Below, one piece after another: positions 1 to 11,648 of a stretch of DNA of 64,000 nt. The notes beneath the pieces were generated by a model that saw only the letters and a list, made by a program, of their open reading frames with translations, did not search any database and had not been told where the DNA came from. Numbering within the stretch: the first letter of the stretch is position 1; the number at the start of each line of letters is the position of its first letter. Source of the stretch: Agrypnia vestita (taxonomy: Eukaryota; Arthropoda; Insecta; Trichoptera; Phryganeidae); the NCBI GenBank assembly GCA_016648135.1, contig JADDOH010002114.1:1-64000 (forward strand). Reading direction: 5' to 3'. Position numbers and translations under genes: made by a program.

Positions 1-131
1 AACAATTTCGCCGTATTATCTTTATTACGTTTCTTATCCTAGTAGATTAAATTGCTCTAAAATCGCAACATCCCAAAACAATGTGTTGTTATTTTAAGAA
101 ATAATTATGTATTCGTTAACTTGCATAGTTA

Positions 132-298
132 TTGAATATTGAAGGCAATAATCATACAGGTCGTCCGAGATCAAGCTACATAGACCAGGTTATTGGAGAT
201 GTGCCCTGTAACACCTACCAAAAAATGAAGAGGCTGGCTGGTGACAGAAAGAAGTGGAGAGATCAAGTGCTTGGTGCAGGAAAAATAAAAGTTAGTAA
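132..298 (+). mobile_element. LINE reverse-transcriptase C-terminal fragment
   Basis: The frame from 132 reads GRPRSSYIDQVIGD, then YQKMKRLAGDRKKWRDQV. This is the Gly-Arg-Pro-Arg plus Tyr-x-x-(K/R)-(L/M)-(K/R)-x-x-A-x-(D/N)-R-x-x-W-R pattern found at the extreme C-terminus of many non-LTR (RTE/jockey-type) polyproteins. Nothing of the catalytic palm is present upstream, so this is a 5'-truncated dead copy. The frame runs on into AT-rich DNA without meaning after about residue 56. Clade is uncertain. Confidence 0.55.
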
Positions 299-1034
299 CT
301 ATTTTTTTATAAGTTTGTTGTTGTTGTTTGTTGATTATTTTTATATTATATATATATATATAGTATTATAAAAAATCTCTTGTATATAAGATTTAATATT
401 TTTTGTTTCTTCCTTAAAATCAAAGTTCTTGCGCCCAAGACATCAGTTTCAGAGATTCAAAAATGACAGATCCCAGAGTCAGGTTTCGGCTACATGCATA
501 TTTCAACATTGGTCTAATAAACAATAGTTAACGAGGAAAATATTATTAAAATCTGTCACATGCAACACATGGTGTGAAGGCTTTTGTTTGGAACCAACAT
601 TCAAAAATATTTTGACAATTTATGGCAGAGCTCTGCGCGTGTCGTATATTTCGGCAGTGCAATGCGGCCGCATTGGACATGTTGTATTTCATTCCAAAAT
701 GGTCAAATGCCTGAAGAGTTTGAAGTCGGTTAGGCTTTGAGTGTGTATTCGCGTAAACTTTACCGCAATCTTATAGGTTTCATTTGTCTGTCATTTCGAA
801 ACCGACTGTAAAATTTTATTACTTTATAGCCCCAAGGGCATAAGGGCGAGTTTTACTTGAAAGAGCTTCATAAAACCATTATAACTTCGGTCAATTTGGT
901 AGTTGATTCGTTAGTGCGTAAATAAAAATATAAACCCACAAAAAATTACTTCACACAACATTCACAAAACAAAAAAATAGTTCTAAGTTCTAGTTATAAT
1001 GCTAAATGTTGAATAAAAAATATAGCATATATAT
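299..1034. other. AT-rich intergenic DNA
   Basis: Only a short TA run (about 344-362) and poly-A/T tracts are seen. A less AT-rich patch at 600-720 has no recognisable feature. Confidence 0.5.
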
Positions 1035-1265
1035 TATACATAGATGACTAATGGAGACAAAGATATTTTTTATATGGGAAAGTAGGCATGTAAGTTTTTA
1101 TAGGTGTTCGTAGGGCTTACGACCTATCGTACGGCTGGCTTAAATGATCACTTTACACAACGTAAAGTTCACCATTTCCTCCCAAGATAGACTACCACAT
1201 CTATCAAATTATTGGAAATTGTGTATATCTTAAATTTGCATACCTTGTTCCATAGTGAGCTGTAT
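1035..1265 (+). repeat. MITE-like repeat family F, copy 1
   Basis: It shares a conserved core (GGCTTACGACCTATCGTACG, then GATCACTTTACACA and a TTCACCATTTCC-like segment) with 22460-22620, the reverse strand of 32022-32255, and the reverse strand of 61514-61837. The last copy has matching inverted ends, which suggests a non-autonomous DNA transposon. No coding capacity. Confidence 0.65.
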
Positions 1266-2128
1266 TTTTACTACCAATGTCCCCATTGGGATAAAATCCA
1301 GTATTGTGTTCTTGAAAAATTTGAACTTAGCTCAAAATATTACAAAAAATAACATACTAAACTAATGAAGCTTGTTAAATAAATCATCCGTGTTTTTTTG
1401 GATTTTTTAAATAATTTTGGCTGAAATTATTTGGATTCGGATATATTTCAATTTAAATGTTTATTTAAATTTAGTGACACGGGCAGCCAAGGGCTATTAT
1501 TCTTCTATAGATAAGAAAAAAATAGTATACCTATTAAATTTGCTTTATGGTTACACCAGATAACTTCCGTTTATATATTTTTTTTAAAATAAGAAGCATT
1601 CAATTTTCTACTAAGATTGAAAATAATTATTTTGTTATTTGACCAAATTTATTTTTATTTTTATTTATTCAACCGTTATTATTATATTATTCTTGAATTA
1701 TCCATTTAAACAAATACTATATATTGCGATAAAATCTTTGAATGCCTGCCAATAAAAAAATTAAACCATAAATTTGAGATAAAGTATGAAATATTGTATT
1801 GATATTGTATATTTATTCTATTGTACCTACTTGGCGTGTGATTTTAGTAAACTCCCCACCTTAATTACTATGAAAATTAATACAAAGTATATAAAAGTAT
1901 ATATAATTTATTTAAACTAATCATCTAGGATTAAAAATTGACCCGTTAAGCATCTTTAGTAAACGATAAATTTGATCAGTTTATTTAGTAAATAGCTTTA
2001 TTTAAAAGAATAAATAATACTTACAAAGCCCTAATCTTGATTTGTGTATACGTAGGTTAATTCTATAATTTTATTGGCGTATCAGAACACATATTAAGAT
2101 GTGGACCGTAATAATATTTCGTGGTCAA
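1266..2128. other. AT-rich intergenic DNA
   Basis: No coding frame, repeat match or structured motif recognised. Confidence 0.5.
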
Positions 2129-2810
2129 CTAAATACGCATTAGAATAACAAAAGCCGCCGGACGCCTGACTTCTCCGAACTCGAGAATATACGCTTGACC
2201 GTGTGATTCATATAATTTACAGTAAAAGGTTAAATTTGCATAACCATTTAAATATTTGAAATGCGGCAATACACATTTTAAATATTCAAATCGATGTTTT
2301 GTACCGGGGTGACGGCATGGATGACACAAAAATATGTTGAATAAACACAAAGTTTCATAAATCTACCGCTAAATGACATTCTTAGCTGACTTTTCACAAT
2401 GAAAGGCACCTGCTTTGGGTTCTCTCCTTCGGAAATAGCCACATCTTGGACCCGAACCCTAATATATTTATTTTTATATCCAACCGTGACCAAAGCCTTA
2501 TTTATGACAGAGTATTCTTCGATCACAATACTTTCATCTTTTTATTAGTCTAATATATTACGTTTCGGACTGACTTCCTCGGTTTCAGCGGTAGCAAAGG
2601 CATTGTTCCCTTCAGTGCATCCGTAAATTAGTCATACCCATTTGGCCTTTTTCACTAATATATCTCTTTTAGCAAAACGACGATTTTGACTTTTGTCTTC
2701 TATGTTTGTTGACATTTCCGTTGTATCAACACACAACTGGGATGCCTTCAAAACATTAACGGATGATATTTTTTAAATTTGCTCCGTCATGCATTTCGCT
2801 ATAGGGAGCT
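2129..2810 (-). pseudogene. Unassigned coding relic
   Basis: On the minus strand one frame stays protein-like for about 170 codons with few stops. It starts near 2810 (DELPIAKCMTEQI, stop), continues VNVLKASQLCVDTTEMS and QNRRFAKRDILVKKAKW to a stop near 2627. It then reads CTEGNNAFATAETEEVSPKR, two stops, and IEEYSVINKALVTVGYKNKY through VPFIVKSQLRMSFSGRFMKL. Near 2350 a second frame takes over (FEYLKCVLPHFKYLNGYANL to 2129), consistent with a frameshift. The composition is more mixed than the surrounding AT-rich DNA. I do not recognise the family; a decayed transposon protein or a processed gene copy are both possible. Confidence 0.35.
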
Positions 2811-4007
2811 CATCTTAAGCCAAGTTTCTGTATTTTACACGAGTCGGTAAGATTAGTATTGGAACATAAGTTTATTTCAACCATAACGGACAAGATTTAC
2901 CATTACAGTTTTTTGTAGATATCCGTAATAATTTCACGGGAAAATATTTTGCAATGGTTGGGTATTTTTATTTTTATTATCTAATTTGTTATATCTATTG
3001 AATTAAAAACGTAATAAAACTAAATATTTCTATGAAATATGCCGTTGTAGAATATTTTTTAGATTGTATAATATAACGTACAGTAGCATTGCTGATAAAT
3101 TAGTGTTAAAATACAAAAGATTTCTTTTTGGGATTTTTCTACCTGTCGTAATGACAATAGTGGGTACTACCCGATCCATTAGAAACAGTGTGTTTGCTGT
3201 TATTTTAATTACTCATAAAGCTTCCAGGTAAATCCATCAACTACTATGACGAATGTTGAAAATATGCGGCTAACGAGAAAAAAATGTGTCCAAAATATGA
3301 CTAATGTAAGAAGAAAAAAAGTCTAATATGTATTAGAAAATTTTAAATAGTTTTCACAACTTTTATATAAAATATTTTTTTTTATTATTTAATTTTTAAT
3401 TATTTTATAACATGCTTTTATAAAAAATGACTAAAAAGAGATTTTTTTAAGAAGCTGTAATACTAAGAGCGATCACGGTACATGTGTATAAAAATAGAAT
3501 CAGAGCGTGCAGCGCGTTTTTCCTGTAAAGAAAGCCTGATACTCTAAAAATATTAAAACTCCAAGTTATTGGTACCTATCATGATAGCTTGATATTATTA
3601 AATTACGTCCCATGCTGAAATTGCTCTCAGTAGGTATTATGGGTGTTATTTTTTTGTATTTTTTTATAAAAGAGTTTTTTTATTTTTTTTTAATTAATTT
3701 TATTTATATTTTTAGTTTTCTTCAAATTAAAGCTACATTGAACCTGAACCTCAAAATTTCAAAGTCTCTTTTAAAATATATATAAGTTTTTGATAATGAT
3801 TATTATATTTTCATCCAGAATACTCTTTCTTTTAAATTTCAGAGCAATTGTTGATAACAAGTTTTGTGGCTGACAGACAAGTGAAGCTAAATAAAAAGTT
3901 GTGGTGTAAAAAAAGTAAATAAACCGTGCTAGAATTAATATTTACCGCAACGTATATTTTATTAGATAACAACTTTAGTATAAATATCGATTTATTTTAA
4001 TCACAGT
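2811..4007. other. AT-rich intergenic DNA
   Basis: Long A/T tracts and no recognisable gene or repeat. Confidence 0.5.
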
Positions 4008-4118
4008 GCTCTTTCTCCGCAGGATATGTAGAGAGGATAAAACACTACACTCTCCTGACGTACCACTTTTGCTTCGTCCACTTTCATACTTGTTCTAATG
4101 CACGCTCGTCATTTGTAA
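4008..4118 (-). mobile_element. LINE-A 3' fragment
   Basis: Reverse complement matches the end of the LINE-A family (see 41455-42145): GAGCGTGCAT..., GAAAGTGGACGAAGC and a TATCCTCTCT segment followed by CTGCGGAGAAA. Only the last 100 or so bases remain and the tetranucleotide tail is lost. Confidence 0.6.
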
Positions 4119-4487
4119 CAGTCCATATTATGATTTAAGTACACAAATCACAGACTTACATACAAAGCGCGATGTGTTTACATATAAAATTAAAATGTTA
4201 ATAAAACATTATTGTAGGCACTTTGTTAACATGTTGTAGCCACGATGGTAATGTAAACATCATATTTATGATTTTGTTTATATAAAAAATGATCGCTCAC
4301 AAACAATTCAATATCGAATAGATAACATGACATCTTCTAGAGCATGAATAATCAACAATCCTCTGGTCGGGGGCGGTAACATGAATTGAACTATTGTTAA
4401 TAATATACTGAGAGCCAAGCATTTGTGGCAGCCGTTCATCGTGGCGCTGGGAGCTGGGACTACATCCTGGATTGGACACACGAATAC

Positions 4488-4788
4488 TCACCGTGTAAAA
4501 TAATAGGCAAGTAAATAGAGATGAAGTATTTTGTTTCCCCATTGATACAAATGAAGAAGATCTAACTGTTGGCATGAGAATATTCTCATTTGCATGCAGA
4601 ATGTTATCGATAGTGATCAATGCGATCGAAACGGCGTATTAATTGTGTTTCAAAGAAGATTTTTGAGAGACGATTTATGTGAATTACAAAATAGTGCCAC
4701 AGTTAAGTATATACCTTGTGATTTTGTAATTAATAAAACTTCATATGTGTATTGCATTTCATTTTGTCATCCAATGCCACGAACCTGA
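4488..4788 (+). pseudogene. Unassigned coding relic sharing an NRDEV motif
   Basis: One frame reads QVNRDEVFCFPIDTNEEDLT and ends at a stop after ...INAIETAY. A second frame from 4594 is open for 64 codons (FQRRFLRDDLCELQNSATVK). The NRDEV-x-C-x-x-I-D-x-TNE part recurs at 44395-44600, so this looks like two decayed copies of one repeated coding sequence. The product is not recognised. Confidence 0.3.
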
Positions 4789-4789
4789 G

Positions 4790-4985
4790 ACAATATATAT
4801 ATTTTTTTTAAATATCGATGTGAACACGGAATATGTGTCACATCAATATTATTACTATTTTAAAATTAAGCTCATTGCTTGTGCAATGAAAATAGGACTA
4901 ACTTGCTGCTCTGGAGTGAGAACCCGCGATCTTCGGCTCACGAGGCGAGAGTCCTAACCACAAGACCAACAACCTACTCAGCTAT
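4790..4985 (-). repeat. SINE-A, tRNA-derived, copy 1
   Basis: Read on the minus strand it begins near 4985 with a tRNA-like head. A box-A-like GGTCTTGTGGTTAGGA is followed by a box-B-like GCGGGTTCTCACTCCAG with one change from consensus. The tail (AAGTTAGTCCTATTTTCAT, then GATGTGACACATATTCCGTG and A-rich DNA) matches 39125-39312 and the fragment at 41135-41215. RNA polymerase III transcription is known for such elements; activity here is not shown. Confidence 0.75.
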
Positions 4986-5505
4986 AATAATAACGTACTG
5001 AGCAGGATTTTTTTAAGACGACGTAATTAGGGTTTCACGATATTAATTTGAGAAAATGTACCATCCACCCACCCCTTTCTCAGATTATTGTGTTATCAAT
5101 TCTCTGTGTCTCATATCAGGGTATGGTCTTTAATGTCGCCGAACGTAAATCTTTAAGACTCTGGCAACTATTTTCTTCAACATTGATATACATTATTCCA
5201 TCTCCCGTTGTTTACGATTGGCTTGCTAATTAATACTCATTCCTACTGGGATAACTATTGCCTAGCTGAGTCCTATTTTTCAAATACAGTACTTAGTTTT
5301 CAAATTATTTGTTGAGGTTCTATAAGATATTTTTAATTTATAGGACCAAGCGATTTTTTACTGTATTCAATGGTTTTTGTGCATATAATATTTGTTATTT
5401 GTAAGTATGAGTACATGCAGTATCAAAATTTAATAACATGATCTTGTGACTATTTTTTTCTATCTTGTGACTATATTTCATGGTTAATTTATTAATGTAT
5501 GACAT
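4986..5505. other. AT-rich intergenic DNA
   Basis: Nothing recognised. Confidence 0.5.
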
Positions 5506-6108
5506 TCTCCAGAGATCGATTAGAATGTAGAATCTCAGTACGTGATGAGCCCATTGAATAAGTAACCCAGTTAAGATACATTGGCAGTGAAATGCTCAGC
5601 TCTCATGACCTCCCCAAAGAAGTTAGGCTTCAAGTGGATAAGGTTGGCAGACTGCCTGAGAGATTTTGTATGGAGGAATAAAGATATGAGAACACATAGC
5701 AAGGTACGCATTTATAAGACCTGCATGCGACCTATCCTCACATTTGGTATTGAAGCGAGGGCGGACACTGTGATAAAGAACATACTAAAAACAAATGACA
5801 TGAGAACTTTGCGTGCTATTGCTGGGAAGGCTTTGCATGATCGCGTGAGGAATACCGTAATCCGGGAGGTCTGCGAGGTTCATAATATGGTCAGATGGAG
5901 GCGAAAGCATCGACGATACTGGTACCAACACATACAGAGAATTAGTACAACAAAATAGATACCATGCTTTGCATGGCGTACCAGATGGACCGCGTCTACC
6001 AGGGAGACCCCCAAAGCGATGGAGAGCTGAAATTCAGCATCACAAGATGAAATTCTTGCACTCTTGAGACTCTTGAGTCTAAATAACGTTGAAGAAGAAG
6101 AATATATT
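5506..6108 (+). mobile_element. LINE reverse-transcriptase C-terminal relic (RTE-like)
   Basis: The open frame 5581-5958 carries KVRIYKTCMRPILTFGIEAR, then MRTLRAIAGKALHDRVRNT and MVRWRRKHRRYWYQHIQRI. These are the successive C-terminal landmarks of RTE-like LINE polyproteins (K-x-R-I-Y-K-T-C-x-R-P, L-R-x-I-x-G, R-W-x-x-H). Just upstream, in frame apart from one stop, is VTQLRYIGSE. Downstream, another frame keeps GPRLPGRPPKRW, so there is at least one frameshift near 5960. It ends in a (GAA)n stretch at 6093-6103 that is probably the 3' tail. It is 5'-truncated with no catalytic domain left. Confidence 0.8.
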
Positions 6109-7339
6109 ACTATATTTAAGCATATTATGTAGTTCTACATGACAAAAAGTCTTTCAAAACAATTATTCATAACCAATCATTAAAAATAGAAAAAATAAAA
6201 ATCTACATAATATGATGCACCCATTTATTACTGCTGTAAATAAAACTGAACAGTCTAACAACTGAGAGACTACTTCATAATTTGATAATTTCGTACTCGA
6301 GAATATTTCACACAAGTATATTGGTATACTTTGGTTGTCTATGTTCGTTTGCCAATTCGCGTCCGTTCGCTTTTATGGTTTTGTCGCTGTCAAAAAAAAA
6401 ACTACACTGGCGCTCGCTTTCGCAGCTACGCAATACATAGAAAATGTTTTATCACAAAAAACCGATATATTTCCATGTACTGTATTGGTTTCTAGGTGAG
6501 TCCAATTTATTTTTAAATATCCATAGTGTTTGGAAATCCTCGATTATGTGCAGTGCCTTCATTTATAGCATCTTGTGACAGTATATAAATTTTAGTATTT
6601 TATATAATATATGTTAAGTTCATGCTGGACGCTTAGTGACCATTGGATTGGATTTATTAATTCCGTTTGTTCCAAAATCTACAAAAATAAAATTATATAA
6701 AATATTACGAGAGTTTCATGAATGTTTGGAGTGTACTATACAGGCGGTAACAAGCTCCGTACTCCGCCTTGTGGGTACGATGACTCTGGCTGAATATATT
6801 TTGAAAGTCATCGAGATCTTAACTTCACGTCCGAGGAATCATGAGATATGACATTTTAATATTAAAACACGGTGATCAAAGATTGTGTACTTCTAATAAA
6901 ACATTAATATTAAAGATTGTCGATTCTTTTATCTAAAATACGAAATTACTGAATGTTACCCGAGCAATATATATTTAAATAAATTATGATTTAAATAAAA
7001 ATAGCTAAATTAGGTACTATCATAAGTAATTAAACAATAAATAAATGCCCAATAACTAGGTACCCGCTCAGAAAATGATGATTTGTGGGACACACTGTGA
7101 TGAATTTAACCTGCCAACCTATTACAAGAAATAAGAAATAAAATAATAATTATATCGAATATCTCCAAAAGAACTATTTAAGATTAATTTATTACTTGTG
7201 TTGTGAGAGTCACGACTGCGCCACTGACGACAGGACGTCGATTCAAAAAAATAATAATATTATTCGTATTGGAGAAAAGTTTCACTACACCCATGTAGAC
7301 GCGTAAATAGGTGTTGGCTCGTGATAGGCCTGATTTGTC
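6109..7339. other. Intergenic DNA
   Basis: Mostly AT-rich. A patch at 6290-6450 (AATTCGCGTCCGTTCGC nearby) and one at 6740-6845 are less AT-rich but match nothing I recognise. Confidence 0.45.
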
Positions 7340-7450
7340 ACATGATAGAAATTAACCAATGAGATCTTTGGTGGAGGGGGAAGCTTCTAGAAGGAATTTC
7401 CGATGAAAAAAAGTTTATAAGTAGGTGTTGGAGCGTTAACTCGAGAGTTT
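7340..7450 (+). promoter_or_regulatory. Promoter-like block with CCAAT, heat-shock element and TATA
   Basis: A CCAAT box lies near 7356. A perfect three-unit heat-shock element GAAgcTTCtaGAA is at 7380-7392, and a TATAAG box at 7416-7421, about 25 bp downstream, is a usual spacing. A three-unit site alone is expected by chance about once in a window this size, so the arrangement is the argument. It could be an LTR promoter; no transcript can be verified. Confidence 0.3.
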
Positions 7451-7839
7451 TTTTGGAGGGTTTTGAACCGAGAGGCCACGCTAGTTTCGTTTGTTTCGCG
7501 CGTTTTTACGTTATCAGAGATATAGTTTCCAAAGCAATTTGTTTCGGTATTTGACAATCAGTTACGAAAGCATCCAAATTCATCGCTGTTATAGCGTCAA
7601 AATGTCAGTATTAAAATATAGGATTATTACAAATGCCTGCGTTTTGACGCATTTTCGAAAGACAAACAAAATTTTATCTGTTATGACGCCATCATACAAG
7701 CGTCAATATAGAGCGAAATAATTAACGTCTGGTTTATAGTCGAAATTTAGGGATGCGTTACTTTGTCTTGTGCTTCGATTGTTTTAAAATCATTTTTGAA
7801 TTTAAATCGGGATCTCATTATTGGAATAAAAACAGTTAG

Positions 7840-8055
7840 GATTCTTTTAAATGTATTTATAACCATCGAGAGAATGAAGAAGAGATATGTGCCAAATGGG
7901 AAGCTGGAGGAACAAGATTCACACTTATGCAGAGTCTGGAGGAAGGGCCTTCTGAGCTACGGATTCAAGCCACTACAAGATTTCAGGATGAGTACCTTTT
8001 TAGTCTATATAATAGTATTGTTAAACTGGTTCTAAATGTTCTAAAATTTTTCTAA
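7840..8055 (+). other. Uncharacterised non-ATG open frame
   Basis: The frame 7840-8055 reads ENEEEICAKWEAGGTRFTLM, then SLEEGPSELRIQATTRFQDE. Its acidic and mixed composition is more protein-like than the overlapping ATG-started frame 7763-8035. It has no internal ATG before residue 36 and I recognise no domain. It may be a gag-like or exon remnant. Confidence 0.2.
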
Positions 8056-8210
8056 AGCAAATTTATCTACACTTAATATCGAAGTAGGCAGTATATTCTT
8101 AGGAAAGATACATATTTAATTTCATTAAGCATAATTCAAATCATTTGAAAGAGGATTTAAAATGTAGTCGAATTTGGTTGTTTTGAGATTGCGTCGTTCG
8201 ACCCCTGGGA

Positions 8211-8378
8211 GACGTTCAATCATGAGGACAAAAATCCATAATTACGTGCATATTCCCTATATATAAAGAACTAGTTCTAACTAGGGAATTTCAAGAAGTA
8301 CAGATGGGTCATTCCTCAATGGGGCGAAATTACACCTGTACTTGATTGAAGGAAGAAACTTCTGGGTGAGAGCGCTGT
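8211..8378 (+). repeat. Direct repeat, 168 bp, left copy
   Basis: Identical over 168 bases to 9205-9372 as far as I can align by eye, 994 bp apart. It contains CTATATATAAAG and AACTAGTTCTAACTAG. The flanks also look related but diverged (GTAATTCAAATCATTTGAA-like upstream in both). The ends lack TG...CA, so this is not obviously an LTR pair. Confidence 0.85.
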
Positions 8379-8460
8379 AGTTGCGAAATAGTTAATTCCG
8401 ACTTGTATGAATATGAGAAGAGACAGTGTTTGACTGAAAGCGGTAACCAATTCATTTTTA

Positions 8461-9068
8461 GATTCATTATAAATAATGCAGTTAGGATTGAAATAACAAG
8501 ACTCGTCTTGCGATGGCATCGTTCAGTTTTGGTGGTAGCAAGCATGGAGTATAAAGACCATGATATACGTCCGACAATGGGTTTATAAGTAAGGCTTTAT
8601 ATACCTAAAAAGGAGACTGCCCGAAATAACTCATTAGGTATGACGTTTGGTCCGAAGTCTGTGTTGTTGACCCCCGGAATTAGTTCGGCGTGATTTCTGA
8701 TGGATCAGTTATACTAGAACAACCAAGAGTTATCCAATATATTTTAGATTCATTATAAATAATGCAGTTAGGATTGAAATAACAAGACTCGTCTTGCGAT
8801 GGCATCGTTCAGTTTTGGTGGTAGCAAGCATGGAGTATAAAGACCATGATATACGTCCGACAATGGGTTTATAAGTAAGGCTTTATATACCTAAAAAGGA
8901 GACTGCCCGAAATAACTCATTAGGTATGACGTTTGGTCCGAAGTCTGTGTTGTTGACCCCCGGAATTAGTTCGGCGTGATTTCTGATGGATCAGTTATAC
9001 TAGAACAACCAAGAGTTATCCAATATATTTTAGATTCATTATAAATAATGCAGTTAGGATTGAAATAA
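8461..9068 (+). repeat. 286-bp tandem duplication
   Basis: Unit 1 is 8461-8746 and unit 2 is 8747-9032, identical base for base on reading. A partial third unit runs 9033-9068 (GATTCATTATAAATAATGCA start). Each unit holds GGGTTTATAAGTAAGG and TTTATATACC. The array sits between the two copies of the 168-bp direct repeat. Perfect identity implies a very recent duplication, gene conversion, or an assembly artefact. Confidence 0.9.
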
Positions 9069-9204
9069 TATGACTATGGAGTGGAAAAAGACAAGAACCA
9101 ATCTATTTTAATCCCATTAGACGTAATTCAAATCATTTGAACGCAAGAGAGGGAGCGAATGAAGTGGGTTGATTGTTTTGGGTTTGCCCCGCTTTTGCCA
9201 AGGA

Positions 9205-9372
9205 GACGTTCAATCATGAGGACAAAAATCCATAATTACGTGCATATTCCCTATATATAAAGAACTAGTTCTAACTAGGGAATTTCAAGAAGTACAGATG
9301 GGTCATTCCTCAATGGGGCGAAATTACACCTGTACTTGATTGAAGGAAGAAACTTCTGGGTGAGAGCGCTGT
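9205..9372 (+). repeat. Direct repeat, 168 bp, right copy
   Basis: Partner of 8211-8378. Similarity breaks right after GAGAGCGCTGT and continues as weak homology (CGAAATA...GACTT...TATGAA). Confidence 0.85.
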
Positions 9373-11237
9373 GATTTCGAAATATTTGATTCTGACTTAT
9401 ATGAACGGGAGGGAGAGAAAGTGAATCGGGTTATTAATTATGCGCAACCGATTCAGGATACACCCCTGAATATTGCGATTTCGTTCGGACGTTAAAAAAT
9501 GCTTCAACGATATTTGAAATAAAGTATTCCCGTTATCTACACGAATTATTTTGCTCAGATAACTCGTTTAATTATTGTATAAATATAGTCACATGGTCAT
9601 AGGAAGTTGGTGAGGTAGATTTATTCACTACGCTTTGGATATCTATGAATGTATTGACACATGGTTAATATATTCTGTTCACGTGGAATGTTCCATTGGT
9701 TAAACATACTTGTCTTCATTCTACGAGGAGGAATTCACATTTTCATTTACCAAGAAATTATCTTTATACTCCACAGAGGATAAATTGCAATAATCAGCTT
9801 TAAACTAATAACCAACATTCTTCTAGACGCAAGGACCCCTAAAAAGAATTAGATGCCACTATTAATATCTTCCAACTTAATCTTTAGACGCAAGTGATCC
9901 CTAAAGTTTTGGTATACCTTGGATTTACATTTTCCTCGGAATGCTGACGATTTGTCGAGGCAATGGAACATACTACGTGGCTATATCAAGATTTAGCTTC
10001 GGGTTGTTTATCAAGGTAAAGGAAACGCCAGAGAAAATGTATAGAAGGAAGTTTTTCATGGCATTTTAGGGGCGGGACGATGGGGCCCCTTTAGCGCGGA
10101 AACCGAGGATATGTCATTACCCACGGACATCAATCCTCCTTTCCATAGATTCATTTTTAAACTTGTTAAATAAATTCCTAACGAGAAAAGTGAAGTTCTG
10201 TTAGCGACAGACACCACATACTCGGAAGTAGACCTATTTTCAAATTATTAGACTCTCGGTTTGCAGATAAATACAGTTTCTACCAAGATAACCAATCCAG
10301 AGGCGAATCACTGAAACAATCTGATTATGTGTTTTTCTCCAAACTATAAATTGTATATAGAAGCAGCCAACAAAAGTAAGCAAATTTAAAAACAAAATGA
10401 TATGTAAATGTGCCTTTTCTTTCAGATATTTTACGTTTCTGTTATGGTTAGTTATTCCAGTAAATGTAAACTCTAAACAATAAATTTTATACGTATTGTA
10501 GTCAAGTCCGAATTAAAATTATAAGTATATTATTATCTTTGTATGTGTAAATATAGAATTTCCAACACGTTTTCTGAAATATTAGGGTTGCCACGTGCGT
10601 CACAATAGAGGGGGAGTTATAGACTAAAGACGATATCACGAGCCAATAACTTCGACGTTTCTATAGTAATTGAGTGAGAGTATAGTGATTTATTTATTTA
10701 TAAATTAGGAAAAAAAACGACATCATGAGCCATTTAATAGATAATCTAGTATAGAGAGATATCCTGGTAAACTAGGATAAAAGCCATTAGGTAGTATTTG
10801 CATTTAGAATGAAACTTGCGATAACTTAATAGGATTTTGATATTAATTAAACATCGATAAGAAACATTACGACCGCATCGCGTTCTTACAAAATAATCCT
10901 TTCAGTTCATTCAAAACGGATAATTCTAACCTTTTATCTACGTAGAGATACTTATAGGTTATTATCTATTTTATAATGTGTATTTCGGAACAGTACGATC
11001 GAGATCAGTAAGAGTATTTTAGGTTGCGTATCTGAATTAGAACTTATATTAGATGGTTTATTAATTTCGGTTAGATTTTAAAAAAATTTTAGTTGGTAGC
11101 TTCGGTTCGGTGAGCCAAGGCTCAACCACTTTATACACGGTTAGGTCAGTTTTTTCACAACACTAATCTTAAAAATATGTTCATTACAAGAAAGTTCACC
11201 AGAACAACATTGGACGGTTACACACATATTTTTTAAT
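9373..11237. other. Intergenic DNA without recognised features
   Basis: A short direct repeat of AGACGCAAG near 9828 and 9885 and a GC patch at 10065-10110 (GGGGCCCCTTTAGCGCGG) are visible. No gene is recognised. Confidence 0.45.
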
Positions 11238-11433
11238 CATCTTCATCATCTTTTACCCCTTGTCCTAGTAGGGTCGGGGTCCCAAAGACTCAACCAGTCT
11301 AGACCCATTCTGTATTCATGCACATTTTTCTGTTGCTTCTCTCAGCTTAATCTGGGGCGACCCACCGGCCGTCTTCCTTCCGGGGTTGCCAGGAGGATTC
11401 TTCTTGGTATTCTGTCCTCGGGCGTTCGTAGTA
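11238..11433 (-). mobile_element. LINE C-terminal fragment with ATG-repeat tail
   Basis: On the minus strand the frame gives ILLATPEGRRPVGRPRL, then MGLDWLSLWDPDPTRT, the typical P-E-G-R-R-P-V-G-R-P-R stretch at the C-terminus of several insect LINE polyproteins. Part of the usual following R-W-x-D segment is missing. It ends in a GATGATGAAGATGATT-type tail at 11238-11258, comparable with the ATG tail of the fragment at 23284. Confidence 0.6.
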
Positions 11434-11648
11434 TTTTTAATCAAACATAATCATTTCGGTGGCTGTCCGTTTGTTCGTCCGCATGTCTGATATTTGTCTG
11501 TCAGTCTGCCCGTAACTTCGTGTAACGTCCGTAAATTAGCTCGAGTAAATTAAACGGCGATGGGGCTTGAATCTCGCGTCACCGAACCCGAACTGGCCGC
11601 CTCACGCATGTTGCTACGGCCGCCTCTTCACGGACCGTCAAAAAGATA
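11434..11648 (-). repeat. SINE-E, tRNA-like head, copy 1
   Basis: Minus strand: AAGAGGCGGCCGTAGCAACATG, shown here only by its core GTAGCAACATGCG. It is followed by a box-B-like GAGATTCAAGCCCCATC and a tail with CGTTACACGAAGTTACGG. The same order is seen at 34905-35065 and partly at 47872-48010. It abuts the LINE fragment at 11433. Confidence 0.6.

Noticed and set aside
8211..9372. The 168-bp direct repeats as LTRs of one retrotransposon
   Set aside because: The ends lack TG...CA, there is no primer-binding site or polypurine tract, and the interior is mostly the 286-bp tandem.
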